33,239 nucleotides of DNA from Candidatus Iainarchaeum sp. (GCA_016939415.1 JAFGGZ010000035.1:1-33239); one strand, 5' to 3'; shown: positions 1 through 11,149, numbered from the stretch's first letter. Notes: generated by a model from the sequence alone, not told the origin. Numbers and translations are program-made.

Positions 1-1
1 C

Positions 2-232
2 ATGAGCCACCTCCGCAGACTCATCTCCCCACTATCGAAAGTGCACCCCCACTTCGAAGCAAGGGACCTCCACCCCACCCACTACGGAAAAGTCTGCCCC
101 AATGAAACCCCAGAAGGACAGAGCTGCGGCCTCGTCAAAAACTTTGCCATAGGAACCATCGTCACCTCAGGCATCGACGAAGAGCGCGTGGAAAAAGACC
201 TCCAACAAATGGGAGTGATCCTGAAGAAGTAG
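2..232 (+). CDS. rpoB2: RNA polymerase subunit B'' (RpoB2), C-terminal end, 5' partial
   Basis: C-terminal 76 residues of the B'' half of the archaeal RNA polymerase beta-like subunit. The stretch LRRLISPLSKVHPHFEARDLHPTHYGKVCPNETPEG is the conserved segment of the fork/active-centre region shared with bacterial RpoB, followed by SCGLVKNFAIG. The protein ends shortly after, which is where B'' ends in lineages with a split RpoB. The reading frame is open to the left edge, so the true start lies outside the window and the ATG at base 2 is an internal Met. The stop TAG runs into AGGTGA, the ribosome binding site of rpoB1. Identity is certain; only the end is visible. Confidence 0.95.
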   Translation: MSHLRRLISPLSKVHPHFEARDLHPTHYGKVCPNETPEGQSCGLVKNFAIGTIVTSGIDEERVEKDLQQMGVILKK

Positions 233-242
233 GTGACAGAAC

Positions 243-2057
243 ATGGAAGGCGCCAGCGTTTACCTCAACGGAAAACTCATCGGATTCCACAACAAGCCCA
301 CGGAACTCGTCGAAAACCTGCGCAGAAAGAGACGCGCAGGAGCATTGCCGCACGAACTCAACGCCGCATACTACGCGGAAAACGACGAGGTCTACATCAA
401 CACGGATGCGGGCAGGGCACGACGCCCGCTCCTCGTCCTCGAAAACGGCAAGCTCAAACTCACGCAAAAGCACATCGAAGAACTTAAGGCAGACAAGATC
501 GGGTGGAAGGACCTGCTGAACGAAGGCGTCGTCGAGTACCTGGACTCCGAAGAAGAAGAGAACGCGTACATCGCAGTGAGAGAAGAGGACGCCACACCAG
601 AGCACACCCACGTCGAAGTGCACCCCTCGCTCATGCTGGGCGTCGTCGCGGCATGCGCGCCATTCCCAGACCACAACTCATCCCCGAGAGTAACGATGGC
701 AAGCGCGATGCTCAAACAGGCCCTCGGAGTATACCAGAGCAACTACGCACTCCGTATGGACACCCAAAGCCATGTCATGCACTACCCTCAGAAGCCACTG
801 GCGAGAACGAAGCACGCGGAGATCATCGGCTCCAACGACAGGCCAGCAGGTCAGAACATCGTGCTCGCAATCATGCCGTTCGGCGGCTATAACATGGAAG
901 ACGCGCTCATACTGAACAAAGCAAGCGTGGAGCGCGGCCTCGGCAGGACCACATTCTACAGGACGTACACAGCAGAAGAGCGCCGGTACCCCGGAGGACA
1001 GAAAGACAGATTCGAACTGCCAAAGCCGGAGATACAAGGCTACCGCGGAGACGAAGCGTACCGGTTCCTCGGAGAGGACGGGATCATCCTGCCCGAATGC
1101 AAGGTCGATGGAGGAGACGTGCTCATAGGGAAGACCTCCCCGCCAAGATTCCTGGAAGAAGTCGGGGAACTATCCATGATAGAGGAGAAGCGCCGCGAAA
1201 ACTCCGTGACACTAAGACCAAGCGAGGCAGGCGACGTCGACGCAGTCATAGTGACAGAAGCCACGACAGGAAACAAGCTCGTGAAAGTCCGTGTGCGCTC
1301 ACTCAAGATACCGGAGATAGGAGACAAGTTCGCGAGCAGGCACGGACAGAAAGGCGTTGTGGGAATGATCGTCCCGCAGCACGACATGCCCTTCACGGAA
1401 AATGGCATAACACCGGACATCATCATGAACCCCCACGCAGTGCCATCGCGTATGACAGTCGGCCACGTGCTCGAAGTCCTCGGCAGCAAGGCTGTCAGCC
1501 TTGAAGGAGAGGACTTCCTGAACGCAACAGCATTCGACAGACTGGATTACGGCGGCTTGAAAAAGATGCTGTTAAAGCACGGTTTCAGGCACGACGGCAA
1601 GGAAGTCCTGTACAACGGCGTGACAGGAGAAAAGATCGAGGCGGAGATATTCATAGGAGTGTGCTACTACCAGAGACTGAAGCACCTAGTCTCGAACAAG
1701 ATACACGCACGCAGCCGCGGCCCGGTCCAGATACTGACCAGGCAGCCGACAGAAGGCCGCGCGAGAGAGGGTGGCCTCAGGTTCGGTGAGATGGAACGCG
1801 ACACGCTGATAGGCCACGGCACAAGCATGCTCCTGCTCGAGAGATTGCTGAAAGAGTCCGACATCGTGACAGAACTCATTTGCGAGAAGTGCGGCACCAT
1901 CGCAGTGGACGACCAGATACGGAAAAAACAGTATTGCCCCATCTGCGAGAGCACAAACGTGAAACCAATAGAGATGTCGTACGCATTCAAACTACTGCTA
2001 AACGAACTCAAGGCACTGAACATAAGACCAAAAGTGGTGCTTGAGGACAAGGCCTGA
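243..2057 (+). CDS. rpoB1: RNA polymerase subunit B' (RpoB1)
   Basis: The 604-aa B' subunit carries the C-terminal half of the beta-like subunit and contributes to the catalytic cleft and nucleic-acid binding. Visible family blocks are GGYNMEDALILNK (about residue 214), KFASRHGQKGVVG, MTVGHVLEVLGSK, a zinc-binding CEKC..CPIC pair near the C-terminus, and the end YAFKLLLNELKALNIRPKV. Length fits B' of archaea with split RpoB. The ATG at 243 is preceded by AGGTGA at 231-236, overlapping the rpoB2 stop. It is co-directional with, and only 13 nt upstream of, rpoA1. No defects seen. Confidence 0.98.
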   Translation: MEGASVYLNGKLIGFHNKPTELVENLRRKRRAGALPHELNAAYYAENDEVYINTDAGRARRPLLVLENGKLKLTQKHIEELKADKIGWKDLLNEGVVEYLDSEEEENAYIAVREEDATPEHTHVEVHPSLMLGVVAACAPFPDHNSSPRVTMASAMLKQALGVYQSNYALRMDTQSHVMHYPQKPLARTKHAEIIGSNDRPAGQNIVLAIMPFGGYNMEDALILNKASVERGLGRTTFYRTYTAEERRYPGGQKDRFELPKPEIQGYRGDEAYRFLGEDGIILPECKVDGGDVLIGKTSPPRFLEEVGELSMIEEKRRENSVTLRPSEAGDVDAVIVTEATTGNKLVKVRVRSLKIPEIGDKFASRHGQKGVVGMIVPQHDMPFTENGITPDIIMNPHAVPSRMTVGHVLEVLGSKAVSLEGEDFLNATAFDRLDYGGLKKMLLKHGFRHDGKEVLYNGVTGEKIEAEIFIGVCYYQRLKHLVSNKIHARSRGPVQILTRQPTEGRAREGGLRFGEMERDTLIGHGTSMLLLERLLKESDIVTELICEKCGTIAVDDQIRKKQYCPICESTNVKPIEMSYAFKLLLNELKALNIRPKVVLEDKA

Positions 2058-2070
2058 GGGTGATGAAAAA

Positions 2071-4743
2071 ATGATGGGAAAACCGCAAGTGACCAAAAAG
2101 GTTAAGTGCGTCGAGTTTGGCATCCTGAGCCCCGACATCGCGAGGAAGATGAGCCAAATTCGCGTGGTTACTCCAGACACGTACGACGAAGACGGCTATC
2201 CGATCGAAGGCGGACTGATGGACCTGCACCTCGGAGTCATTGACCCCGGCCTCAGGTGCAAGGCATGCGGCGGCAGGATGGCAACATGCCCCGGCCACTT
2301 CGGCCACATAGAACTCGTCAGGCCGGTCATCCACGTCGGCTACGTCAAAATGATTTACACGCTCCTTAAGACAACATGCAGGAGCTGCGGAAGACTCCTC
2401 CTCACGCCGGAAAAGCTGGAGCAGTACAGAACCCTGCTCATGGAGGCGGAAAGCACGGAAGAGGAAGAAGACCAGAGCCTCGAAATCATAGAAAAGAGCA
2501 AGAAAGCCAGCGAGTGCCCTCACTGCAAAGCCAAACAATCCCAGATCAAGCTCATCAAACCAACCACGTTCTACGAGAAAGAGCAGAGACTCCTTCCCTC
2601 AGACATACGCAGGAGAATGGAACTCATCGCAGACGACGACCTCAAACTCATGGGAGTGGACGCTGATAACGCCAGGCCTGAGTGGTGCATACTAACCGCC
2701 CTGCCCGTCCCTCCAGTCACCACGAGACCATCCATCACGCTTGAGACAGGCGAACGCAGCGAAGACGACCTAACGCACAAGCTCGTTGATATACTGAGAA
2801 TAAACCAGCGCCTCCGCGACAACATCAGCGCAGGAGCGCCGCAACTCATCATAGAAGACTTGTGGGACCTCCTGCAGTACCACGTCACGACATACTTCAA
2901 CAACGAAGTCAGCGGCATACCTCCAGCAAGACACCGCAGCGGCAGACCGCTCAAAACGCTGGCCCAGCGCCTCAAAGGCAAAGAAGGCAGGTTCAGGTAC
3001 AACCTCTCAGGAAAGCGCGTGAACTTCTCAGCGAGGACCGTGATCTCACCAGACCCCAACCTCAGCATAAACGAAGTCGGCGTGCCATACGAGATTGCTG
3101 AAGAACTCACAGTGCCGGAAGCAGTCACCGAGTGGAATCTCGACTACCTGAAGAAGTTCGCGGAGACGGATAAGTACCCGAAAGCGAACTACGTCATAAA
3201 ACCGGACGGGAGGAGGAAGAAAGTCACCGAGATAAACAGGGCGGATGTCCTCGAAGAGCTCGCTCCCGGATATACAGTGGAGCGCCAGCTCATGGACGGC
3301 GACATAGTCCTGTTCAACAGGCAGCCATCACTGCACAGGATCTCGATGATGTGCCACAGGGTGAAAGTCCTCCCCGGAAAGACCTTCAGGCTGCATCCCG
3401 CGGTCTGCAAGCCCTACAACGCAGACTTCGACGGTGACGAGATGAACCTGCACGTCCCGCAGACAGAAGAAGCGAGGGCAGAAGCCCTAAGTCTCATGCT
3501 CGTCCAGGACCAGGTAATCTCCCCGCGCTTCGGGGCGCCCATCATAAAGGGGGATGAAGACATCATCACCGGCGGTTACTTGATGACGCAGAGGAACGTG
3601 AAGTTCTCAAAGAACGACGCCGAGCGGATCCTGATGAAGGCAGGCATAACAGACATCCCAGAGCCAGACCTGCCGGACAATCAATACTCCGGCAAGCTGC
3701 TTTTCTCGCAGTGCCTCCCGAAGAGACTGAGCATAGAATACAAAGCAGAAGTGTGCAGGAAGTGCCCTGAGTGCAAGAAGGAAAAGTGCGAGTACGACGC
3801 GTACGTAAAGATAAAGAGCGGCCGGATAATCACGGGCGTCATGGATAAAGTGGGCTTCCAGGGCACGCTTCTCAATGATATTACGAGAAAGTTCGGCACA
3901 GACGAGTCGAGAAGGTTTATAGACCAGAGCACTGCCCTCGTGCTGGCAGCGCTCATGGACCGCGGCTTCACCGTATCGCTCGCGGACATGGAGATACCTA
4001 AAGACGCCCAAACAGAGATTGCTGCAGTTCTCAAGGACGCTAAGGAGCAGACGAACGCATTCATACGGAAGTACCATGCCGGTGAACTGAAGCGCATCCC
4101 GGGAAAGACCCTGGAAGGAACGCTGGAAGACAACATCATGGCAATACTCGGAAAAGCCAGGTACAACGCAGGAAACATAGCGGCGAAGTACTTGGGGATC
4201 GACAACTCATCAATGATAATGAGCCGCGTTGGCGCGAGGGGCTCGCTGCTCAACGTGACGCAGATGAGCGCGGTCGTCGGACAGCAAGCAGTGCGTGGCG
4301 GCAGAATCCTCAGGGGCTACAAGAGCAAGACCCTGCCGCACTTCAAGGAAGGCGAGATAGGCATGGAAGCGAGGGGTTTCGTCAACTCGTCATTCTACGA
4401 CGGCCTCACGCCAATCGAGTATTTCTTCCACGCCATGGGTGGCAGGGAAGGCCTCGTCGACAAAGGAATCAGGACCGCGAAGTCGGGTTACATGCAGCGC
4501 AAGCTCATCAACGCGCTGCAAGACCTCGTCCTCAGGAGTGATGGCACAGTCAGGGACGCAAGCGACACAGTCGTGCAGTTCACTTACGGAGAGGACGGAG
4601 CAGACCCGATGAAGTGCCACGGAGATGACTCCGTGAAACTGCGGGAAGAGTCGTACATCGAAGAGCGACGCGAAGAAGAAGGCAGCGAGGGCGAAGAAGA
4701 AGTTGAGTATGAGACCGGCGAGGAAGATATGGGGTTTGACTGA
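2071..4743 (+). CDS. rpoA1: RNA polymerase subunit A' (RpoA1)
   Basis: The 890-aa A' subunit is the N-terminal part of the beta'-like subunit and carries the catalytic Mg2+ loop YNADFDGDEMN (about residues 449-458). An N-terminal zinc site CKACGGRMATCPGHFGH is followed by CRSC..CPHC, and an archaeal Cys-rich insert CRKCPECKKEKC precedes YDAYVKI. The bridge-helix region is ARGFVNSSFYDGLTP. The ORF track starts at TTG 2041, inside rpoB1, but ATG 2071 lies 7 nt after GGTGA (2059-2063) and gives the expected N-terminus. The last ~30 residues form an acidic tail (EERREEEGSEGEEEVEYETG) that I do not recognise as a family feature. The A'/A'' split is normal for Archaea. Confidence 0.97.
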   Translation: MMGKPQVTKKVKCVEFGILSPDIARKMSQIRVVTPDTYDEDGYPIEGGLMDLHLGVIDPGLRCKACGGRMATCPGHFGHIELVRPVIHVGYVKMIYTLLKTTCRSCGRLLLTPEKLEQYRTLLMEAESTEEEEDQSLEIIEKSKKASECPHCKAKQSQIKLIKPTTFYEKEQRLLPSDIRRRMELIADDDLKLMGVDADNARPEWCILTALPVPPVTTRPSITLETGERSEDDLTHKLVDILRINQRLRDNISAGAPQLIIEDLWDLLQYHVTTYFNNEVSGIPPARHRSGRPLKTLAQRLKGKEGRFRYNLSGKRVNFSARTVISPDPNLSINEVGVPYEIAEELTVPEAVTEWNLDYLKKFAETDKYPKANYVIKPDGRRKKVTEINRADVLEELAPGYTVERQLMDGDIVLFNRQPSLHRISMMCHRVKVLPGKTFRLHPAVCKPYNADFDGDEMNLHVPQTEEARAEALSLMLVQDQVISPRFGAPIIKGDEDIITGGYLMTQRNVKFSKNDAERILMKAGITDIPEPDLPDNQYSGKLLFSQCLPKRLSIEYKAEVCRKCPECKKEKCEYDAYVKIKSGRIITGVMDKVGFQGTLLNDITRKFGTDESRRFIDQSTALVLAALMDRGFTVSLADMEIPKDAQTEIAAVLKDAKEQTNAFIRKYHAGELKRIPGKTLEGTLEDNIMAILGKARYNAGNIAAKYLGIDNSSMIMSRVGARGSLLNVTQMSAVVGQQAVRGGRILRGYKSKTLPHFKEGEIGMEARGFVNSSFYDGLTPIEYFFHAMGGREGLVDKGIRTAKSGYMQRKLINALQDLVLRSDGTVRDASDTVVQFTYGEDGADPMKCHGDDSVKLREESYIEERREEEGSEGEEEVEYETGEEDMGFD

Positions 4744-5883
<1,140 letters not shown>

Positions 5884-5887
5884 CAAA

Positions 5888-6187
5888 ATGGAAGCAGTTG
5901 ACGTGATCAAGAGGATCATGGAGACGGGAAGAGTCACGATGGGGACGCGCAGCGTCCTGAAACAGATAGCCGCTGCCAAGCCCAAACTCATCGTGGTAAG
6001 CAGTAACTGCCCGAAGAAAACATGCGACGGCATAAGGGAGAAAGCGCAGAAGACCAAAGTCCGCGTGTACACGTACCCAGGCACTGCATACGAGCTAGGC
6101 GAAGCCTGCAGAAAGCCGTTCCCGATAAGTGCTATGGCCGTGCTGGATCCGGGCCAAGCAGACCTAACCGCGCTCAAGAAGGAATGA
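5888..6187 (+). CDS. rpl30e: Ribosomal protein eL30 (L30e)
   Basis: A 99-aa L7Ae/L30e-superfamily RNA-binding protein of the large subunit. The fold signature is visible as VLKQIAAAKPKLIVVSSNCPKKT, followed by VRVYTYPGTAYELGEACRKPFPISAMAVLD. Its position between rpoA2 and nusA is the classical archaeal order and supports eL30 rather than L7Ae. The ATG lies 4 nt after the rpoA2 stop; the end of rpoA2 (AAGGGAAGTGA) can serve as the SD. The stop TGA overlaps an in-frame ATG of the next gene. Confidence 0.95.
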   Translation: MEAVDVIKRIMETGRVTMGTRSVLKQIAAAKPKLIVVSSNCPKKTCDGIREKAQKTKVRVYTYPGTAYELGEACRKPFPISAMAVLDPGQADLTALKKE

Positions 6188-6189
6188 CA

Positions 6190-6597
6190 ATGAAGCTTGG
6201 AATGGAAGAACTTGCGTACATCAAGGTCGTGGAGAACATGACCAAAGCGCGGGTAAAGGACTGCGTCGTAAGCGACGGAGAACTCATCATAGTCGTCCAG
6301 GAAGGGGATATGGGGCTTGCCATCGGCAGGAACGGAGACCACATAAACCAGGTCAGGGAGAAGATAGGGAAGAAGATATCCATCATCGAGTTCAGCCCGG
6401 ACATGGAAAAATTCACGAGAAACCTGTTCAACCCCGCCGTCCTGACAAAGATAAGCATGGAAGATGGCGTCCTGACCCTGAAGGCGAAGGACGAGAAAAG
6501 GATCATAGGAAAGAACGGGAAGCGCATAAACCGCGCGAAGGAATTGCTGAACCGACACTTCGGCGTAAAAGATATAATCATTGAGTCAGGTGAATGA
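6190..6597 (+). CDS. nusA: Archaeal NusA-like RNA-binding protein (two KH domains)
   Basis: A 135-aa short archaeal NusA homologue made only of two tandem KH modules, thought to act in transcription elongation/termination or RNA binding. The GxxG loops are visible: [19 protein letters not shown] in KH1 and [17 protein letters not shown] in KH2. The ORF track opens upstream inside eL30. The realistic starts are ATG 6184 (overlapping the eL30 stop as ATGA) or ATG 6190; I prefer 6190 because AAGGA (6179-6183) is then 6 nt away. It sits between eL30 and uS12 as in other archaea. Confidence 0.93.
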   Translation: MKLGMEELAYIKVVENMTKARVKDCVVSDGELIIVVQEGDMGLAIGRNGDHINQVREKIGKKISIIEFSPDMEKFTRNLFNPAVLTKISMEDGVLTLKAKDEKRIIGKNGKRINRAKELLNRHFGVKDIIIESGE

Positions 6598-6598
6598 G

Positions 6599-7024
6599 AT
6601 GCCAGGCGAACATTCCGCACGAAAACTTAAGTCAAACCGCCAGAAGCAGAAGTGGAAATCCATTGACTACAAGCGGAAGAAACTCCGACTGAAGAAGAAG
6701 CACGACCCACTGAAGGGATCCCCACAAGCAAAAGGCATAGTGCTCCAGAAAGTGGCGATGGAAGCCAAGCAGCCGAACTCCGGCCTCAGGAAATGCGTCA
6801 GAGTGCAACTCATAAAGAACGGCATCCAGATAACGGCGTTCGCCCCCTACGACGGCGCGATCAACTTCATAGACGAACACGATGAAGTCGTGGTCGAAAA
6901 ACTCCGCGGCTCCAAGCGTGGAACGCTCGGAGACCTGCCGGGAGTCAGGTGGAAAGTCATAAAAGTCAACAACGTCCCCCTCGAGATGATGAGGAGAGGT
7001 AAGAGAGAGAAGCCTAGCAGGTGA
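6599..7024 (+). CDS. rps12: Ribosomal protein uS12
   Basis: A 141-aa small-subunit decoding-centre protein. The conserved loop reads [19 protein letters not shown], and [13 protein letters not shown] is the C-terminal signature. An Ala common after PNS in archaea is Gly here. ATG 6599 is chosen because AGGTGA (6588-6593) stands 5 nt away; the TTG at 6581 of the ORF track lies before that SD. The gene overlaps neither neighbour: NusA stops at 6597, and its own TGA is embedded in the SD of uS7. Confidence 0.96.
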   Translation: MPGEHSARKLKSNRQKQKWKSIDYKRKKLRLKKKHDPLKGSPQAKGIVLQKVAMEAKQPNSGLRKCVRVQLIKNGIQITAFAPYDGAINFIDEHDEVVVEKLRGSKRGTLGDLPGVRWKVIKVNNVPLEMMRRGKREKPSR

Positions 7025-7029
7025 TTCAG

Positions 7030-7617
7030 ATGAGAGTTTTAGGCAAGTGGGAAACTGATGGCGTGGAAGTGCGAGACCCAGGGCTGGTCAAGTACATAAC
7101 GCTGGGTGGCAGCACGCACACGCACGGCAAGCACAGGAAACAGTTCGCGAAGAGCAGGATAAGCATAGTTGAGAGAATGATCAACACAATCATGCGCTCA
7201 GGGTCTGGAAAGAAAATCGAGGGCCACCTCATTGACGGAAGAGGAGGCTGCGGAAAGAAGATGCAGGCCAGGAAAACCATCATGGAGGCATTCGACCTGA
7301 TCCACAAAAAGACAGGCGAAAACCCCATGCAGGTCCTCATAAAAGCCATTGAGAACGCCGCGCCCCGCGAAGAAACAACGCGCGTGCGCATGGGCGGCAT
7401 GAGCAAGCACATCGCAGTGGACATATCACCCCAGAGACGCGTCAACCTCGCGCTGTCAACCATAGGCGTCGCAGCATTAGGCAAAACGTACAAAACAAAG
7501 AAGAGCAGGGCGCAAGTCCTCGCCGACGAGCTAGTGGCCGCTGCGAACAATGACAACGCAAGCATGGCAGTCTCAAAGAAGATTGAGATAGAACGCATCG
7601 CCAAAGGAGCTAGGTAG
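7030..7617 (+). CDS. rps7: Ribosomal protein uS7
   Basis: A 195-aa primary 16S rRNA-binding protein of the 30S head. Conserved parts are KSRISIVERMINTIMRSGSGKKIEGH, AIENAAPREETTRVRMGGM and the C-terminal DELVAAANNDNASMAVSKKIEIERIAKGAR. The ORF track opens at GTG 7021, but that GTG is part of the SD AGGTGATT; ATG 7030 has the proper spacing and is taken as start. It sits directly between uS12 and EF-2, the str-operon order. Confidence 0.96.
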   Translation: MRVLGKWETDGVEVRDPGLVKYITLGGSTHTHGKHRKQFAKSRISIVERMINTIMRSGSGKKIEGHLIDGRGGCGKKMQARKTIMEAFDLIHKKTGENPMQVLIKAIENAAPREETTRVRMGGMSKHIAVDISPQRRVNLALSTIGVAALGKTYKTKKSRAQVLADELVAAANNDNASMAVSKKIEIERIAKGAR

Positions 7618-7618
7618 G

Positions 7619-9814
7619 ATGGGACGAAGAGAAGAGATGGTCGAGAAAGTAACCACTCTCATGGACCAGCAGGAACAGATAAGGAACATAGGAATAATCG
7701 CCCACATAGACCACGGTAAGACAACGCTGACAGACAACTTCGTGAGCGGTGCGGGCCTGCTGTCAGAAGACCTGTCCGGAAAAGCGTGCGTCATGGACTT
7801 CCACGCCGACGAGCAGGAACGCGGCATCACAATCAACACGGCGAACATCTCTCTCGTGTACAAGAAGGAGAACAAGGATTACCTCGTCAACATCATTGAC
7901 ACGCCCGGGCACGTCGACTTCTCTGGTGAAGTCACGCGCGCCATGCGCGCAGTCGACGGCGCGATCGTCGTGGTGTGCGCAGTCGAAGGCGCCATGCCTC
8001 AAACCGAAACAGTGCTGAGGCAGGCCCTAAGGGAGCGCGTGAGACCAGTGCTCTTCATAAACAAGGTCGACCGCCTCATCAACGAGCTGCAAGTCACTCC
8101 AGAAGACATGCAGAAGAGATTCGCCAAGATCATCGGCAAGTTTAACGACACAGTCCAGAAGATGGCGCCGCCAGAGTTCAAAGAAAGCTGGCAGGTAAAG
8201 CCGGAAGACGGTACTGTCGCATTTGGCTCCGCTTACCACAACTGGGGGATAACAGTTCCGTACATGAAGAAGACAGGCATGAGCTTCAAAGACATCTTCG
8301 ACCACTGCAAAGAAGAGAAGCAGAAAGAGCTCAGCAAGAGACTCGTGCTCTACGACGCCATAATCGAGATGGTGATAGCGCACCTGCCGAACCCAGTCAA
8401 GGCACAGCAATACAGGATCCCGGTCATCTGGCACGGGGATCAAGCCAGCGAAACAGGGAAAGCAATGGTCAGCTGCAACCGAGAAGGCCCGCTTTCGCTT
8501 ATGGTCACGAACATATGCATTGACCCGCACGCAGGACCCGTGTCAACGTGCCGGGTCTTCTCAGGCACAGTGAGGAAAGGCCTGAAGCTCAGGCTATCGA
8601 ATGCGTCAGTGGAGAACACGGTCCAAAGCGTCGGCCTGTACATGGGCGCAGAAAGACTGAACGTGGAGCGCGTTTACTCCGGGAACATAGTCGCGTTGAC
8701 AGGACTCAGAGACGCCTACGCAGGAGAAACCGTTTCGGAACAGGGCGTAGACCCATTCGAAGCGATGAAGCACTTCTCAGAGCCGGTCATAACAAAGAGC
8801 ATAGAAGCAAAGAACACGTCAGACCTGCCCAAACTCGTTGAGATACTCCGCCAGGTAGCAAAAGAAGACCCCATGATCCGCGTGGAGATCAACGAAGAGA
8901 CCGGCGAGCACCTGATCTCGGGCATGGGCGAGCTTCACCTTGAGATAATCGAGAACCGCATAAAGACGGAGCGACACCTCGAAGTCGAGACATCGCCCCC
9001 GATCATTGTGTACAGGGAAACCGTGACAATGACCAGCCCGCAAGTCGAGGGCAAGTCCCCGAACAGGCACAACCGGTTCTACTTCACTGTAGAACCTTTG
9101 CCTGAAGCTGTTTTCAAAGCCCTTGCCGAAGGGGAGATAACCGAGAAGGACATGAAGCAGCCGAAGGAACTGCAGCAGAAACTCGTTGATTTGGGCATGG
9201 ATCGTGAGGAGACGAAGAAAGTGTGGGGCATCCACAACAAAAACCTTCTCCTCGACAACACTAAGGGCGTGCAGTACCTGAACGAGACAAAAGAACTCAT
9301 CGTCCAAGGATTCAAGGAAGCAATAGACAAGGGACCGCTCGCGAACGAGAAAGTGCTGAAAGTGCTTGTCAGGCTGCACGACGCAAAACTCCACGAAGAC
9401 GCGGTCCACAGAGGCCCTTCACAAGTCCTGCCGGCAATCCGCAAGCCAATATACGCGGCAATGCTCTCGGCAGCACCAACACTCATGGAGCCTTACCAGA
9501 AAGTGTTCATAACTGTGCCCCAAGACCTCATGGGATCAGTTACTAGGAACATCCAGGGAAGGCGCGGACGCATCGGCACGATGGAGCAAGACGACGAGAA
9601 CATCATCGTCGAGGGATTGACTCCGCTCGCAGAGATGTTCGGCTTCGCCGGTGACATCCGGTCCGCGACAGGAGGAAAAGCCATTTGGAGCACTGAGTAC
9701 GCAGGCTACGAACGCATGCCCAGCGAGCTCCAGCCCCGCATCGTGAAACAGATTCGCGAGAGGAAGGGGCTCAAGGCAGAGGTTCCTCAACCCAAGGACT
9801 TCATGGAACCATAA
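7619..9814 (+). CDS. fusA: Translation elongation factor 2 (aEF-2)
   Basis: A 731-aa ribosomal translocase GTPase. G1 is AHIDHGKTT, switch II is DTPGHVDFSGEV, G4 is NKVD. The domain IV tip reads LHEDAVHRGPSQV, with the His that is converted to diphthamide in this family at about residue 597, so the modification site is retained. The C-terminal domain contains NIQGRRGRIGTMEQDDENIIVEG. The start MGRREEM is the usual archaeal EF-2 N-terminus even though it lies only 1 nt after the uS7 stop and has a weak SD, suggesting translational coupling. Full length. Confidence 0.98.
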   Translation: MGRREEMVEKVTTLMDQQEQIRNIGIIAHIDHGKTTLTDNFVSGAGLLSEDLSGKACVMDFHADEQERGITINTANISLVYKKENKDYLVNIIDTPGHVDFSGEVTRAMRAVDGAIVVVCAVEGAMPQTETVLRQALRERVRPVLFINKVDRLINELQVTPEDMQKRFAKIIGKFNDTVQKMAPPEFKESWQVKPEDGTVAFGSAYHNWGITVPYMKKTGMSFKDIFDHCKEEKQKELSKRLVLYDAIIEMVIAHLPNPVKAQQYRIPVIWHGDQASETGKAMVSCNREGPLSLMVTNICIDPHAGPVSTCRVFSGTVRKGLKLRLSNASVENTVQSVGLYMGAERLNVERVYSGNIVALTGLRDAYAGETVSEQGVDPFEAMKHFSEPVITKSIEAKNTSDLPKLVEILRQVAKEDPMIRVEINEETGEHLISGMGELHLEIIENRIKTERHLEVETSPPIIVYRETVTMTSPQVEGKSPNRHNRFYFTVEPLPEAVFKALAEGEITEKDMKQPKELQQKLVDLGMDREETKKVWGIHNKNLLLDNTKGVQYLNETKELIVQGFKEAIDKGPLANEKVLKVLVRLHDAKLHEDAVHRGPSQVLPAIRKPIYAAMLSAAPTLMEPYQKVFITVPQDLMGSVTRNIQGRRGRIGTMEQDDENIIVEGLTPLAEMFGFAGDIRSATGGKAIWSTEYAGYERMPSELQPRIVKQIRERKGLKAEVPQPKDFMEP

Positions 9815-9817
9815 GTA

Positions 9818-9839
9818 ATATTAAAAAAACGTTTACAAA
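9818..9839 (+). promoter_or_regulatory. Possible promoter elements before EF-1A
   Basis: The 45-nt gap after EF-2 is A/T rich (TATTAAAAAAAC, then TTTACAAAA), unlike neighbouring operon junctions. Either run could be a TATA box giving EF-1A its own start. A separate GGAGG (9848-9852) lies 7 nt before ATG 9860, so translation would still be SD-led if the upstream box is used. Which box is real cannot be decided from sequence. Confidence 0.4.
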
Positions 9840-9859
9840 ATGAAACTGGAGGACTTTGT

Positions 9860-11149
9860 ATGGCAGACAAACCACACCTGAACCTCGTGTTTATCGGCCA
9901 CGTCGACCACGGCAAGTCCACTATGGTCGGCCGCATCCTGTACAACACAGGAGCAGTGGATGAGAACACTATGAGGAAGCTTAAAGAGGAGGCAGCCAAG
10001 GTAGGGAAAGCTACCTTCGAGTACGCCTTCGTGATGGACAACCTGAAAGAAGAAAGGGAGCGCGGCGTCACCATAGACCTGGCGCACAAGGAATTCAACA
10101 CCCAGAAGTACTACTTCACGATAATCGACGCGCCCGGACACAGGGACTTCGTCAAGAACATGATCACCGGCGCATCGCAAGCAGACGCCGCAGTCATTGT
10201 TTGCGACGTCGCTTCAGGCGTCCAACCCCAAACCAAGGAACACGCATTCTTGGCGAGGACGCTCGGCATTAAGCAAGTGATCGTTGCGATCAACAAGATG
10301 GACTCTGTGAAATACGACCAGGGTAAATTCAACGAGACTAAGGGACAGATCGAGACCCTGCTCAAGACCATCGGCTACAACCCGGCGGACATCCCGTTCA
10401 TCCCAACCTCTGCTTACGGAAGCGAGAAGACGAGGGCGAAGGGAGACAACGTGACTGAGAAGAGTTCCGAAACACCGTGGTACACCGGACCAACGATACT
10501 CGACGCGCTCAACGCGCTCAAGGTCCCTGAGAAACCCGTGGACAAGGCACTCAGACTGCCCGTCCAGGACGTGTACACCATCACAGGAATTGGAACCGTG
10601 CCAGTGGGACGCGTTGAAACAGGTATCCTGAAGATCGGACAGCAAGTCATCGTAATGCCTTCCGGATCCAAAGGAGAAGTGAAGACCATTGAAATGCACC
10701 ACCAGCAGCTCCAGCAGGCCGAACCCGGAGACAACGTCGGATTCAACGTGCGCGGCCTAGGAAAGAACGACGTGAAGCGCGGTGACGTGATCGGTCCTGT
10801 GGACAGCCCGCCAACAGTGGCGAAGGAGTTCACGGCACAGATCGTCATCCTGCAGCACCCCAGCGCCATCACCGCAGGGTACACGCCAGTGTTCCACTGC
10901 CACACAGCGCAGACTGCGTGCACGGTAGTCGAGCTGCAGAAGAAGCTTGATCCCAAGACGGGCGGCGTCGCTGAAGAGAACCCCAAGTTCCTGAAGACAG
11001 GTGACGTGGCTATTGTCAAGATAATGCCCACGAAGCCCTTGTGCATCGAGAGCGCGAAGCAGTTCCCGCAGATGGGCCGCTTTGCGGTAAGGGATATGGG
11101 TATGACAGTGGCTGCAGGCGTTGTCTTGGAAGTCACGCCAAAGACGTGA
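9860..11149 (+). CDS. tuf: Translation elongation factor 1-alpha (aEF-1A)
   Basis: A 429-aa GTPase that delivers aminoacyl-tRNA to the ribosome. G1 is GHVDHGKST, switch II is [13 protein letters not shown]4 is NKMD, and TSAYGSEKT is the G5 region, followed by beta-barrel domains 2 and 3 ([28 protein letters not shown]). Length and ending ([16 protein letters not shown]) are normal. The start has a strong GGAGG SD. The stop codon lies in the left arm of a 9-bp terminator-like hairpin. It is followed by rps10, the usual archaeal partner. Confidence 0.98.
   Translation: MADKPHLNLVFIGHVDHGKSTMVGRILYNTGAVDENTMRKLKEEAAKVGKATFEYAFVMDNLKEERERGVTIDLAHKEFNTQKYYFTIIDAPGHRDFVKNMITGASQADAAVIVCDVASGVQPQTKEHAFLARTLGIKQVIVAINKMDSVKYDQGKFNETKGQIETLLKTIGYNPADIPFIPTSAYGSEKTRAKGDNVTEKSSETPWYTGPTILDALNALKVPEKPVDKALRLPVQDVYTITGIGTVPVGRVETGILKIGQQVIVMPSGSKGEVKTIEMHHQQLQQAEPGDNVGFNVRGLGKNDVKRGDVIGPVDSPPTVAKEFTAQIVILQHPSAITAGYTPVFHCHTAQTACTVVELQKKLDPKTGGVAEENPKFLKTGDVAIVKIMPTKPLCIESAKQFPQMGRFAVRDMGMTVAAGVVLEVTPKT

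Noticed and set aside
162-674. 170-aa minus-strand ORF across the rpoB2/rpoB1 boundary, and similar antisense ORFs throughout
   Set aside because: They lie antisense to clearly conserved genes, show no domain signatures and are expected from the strong codon bias of the + strand genes.
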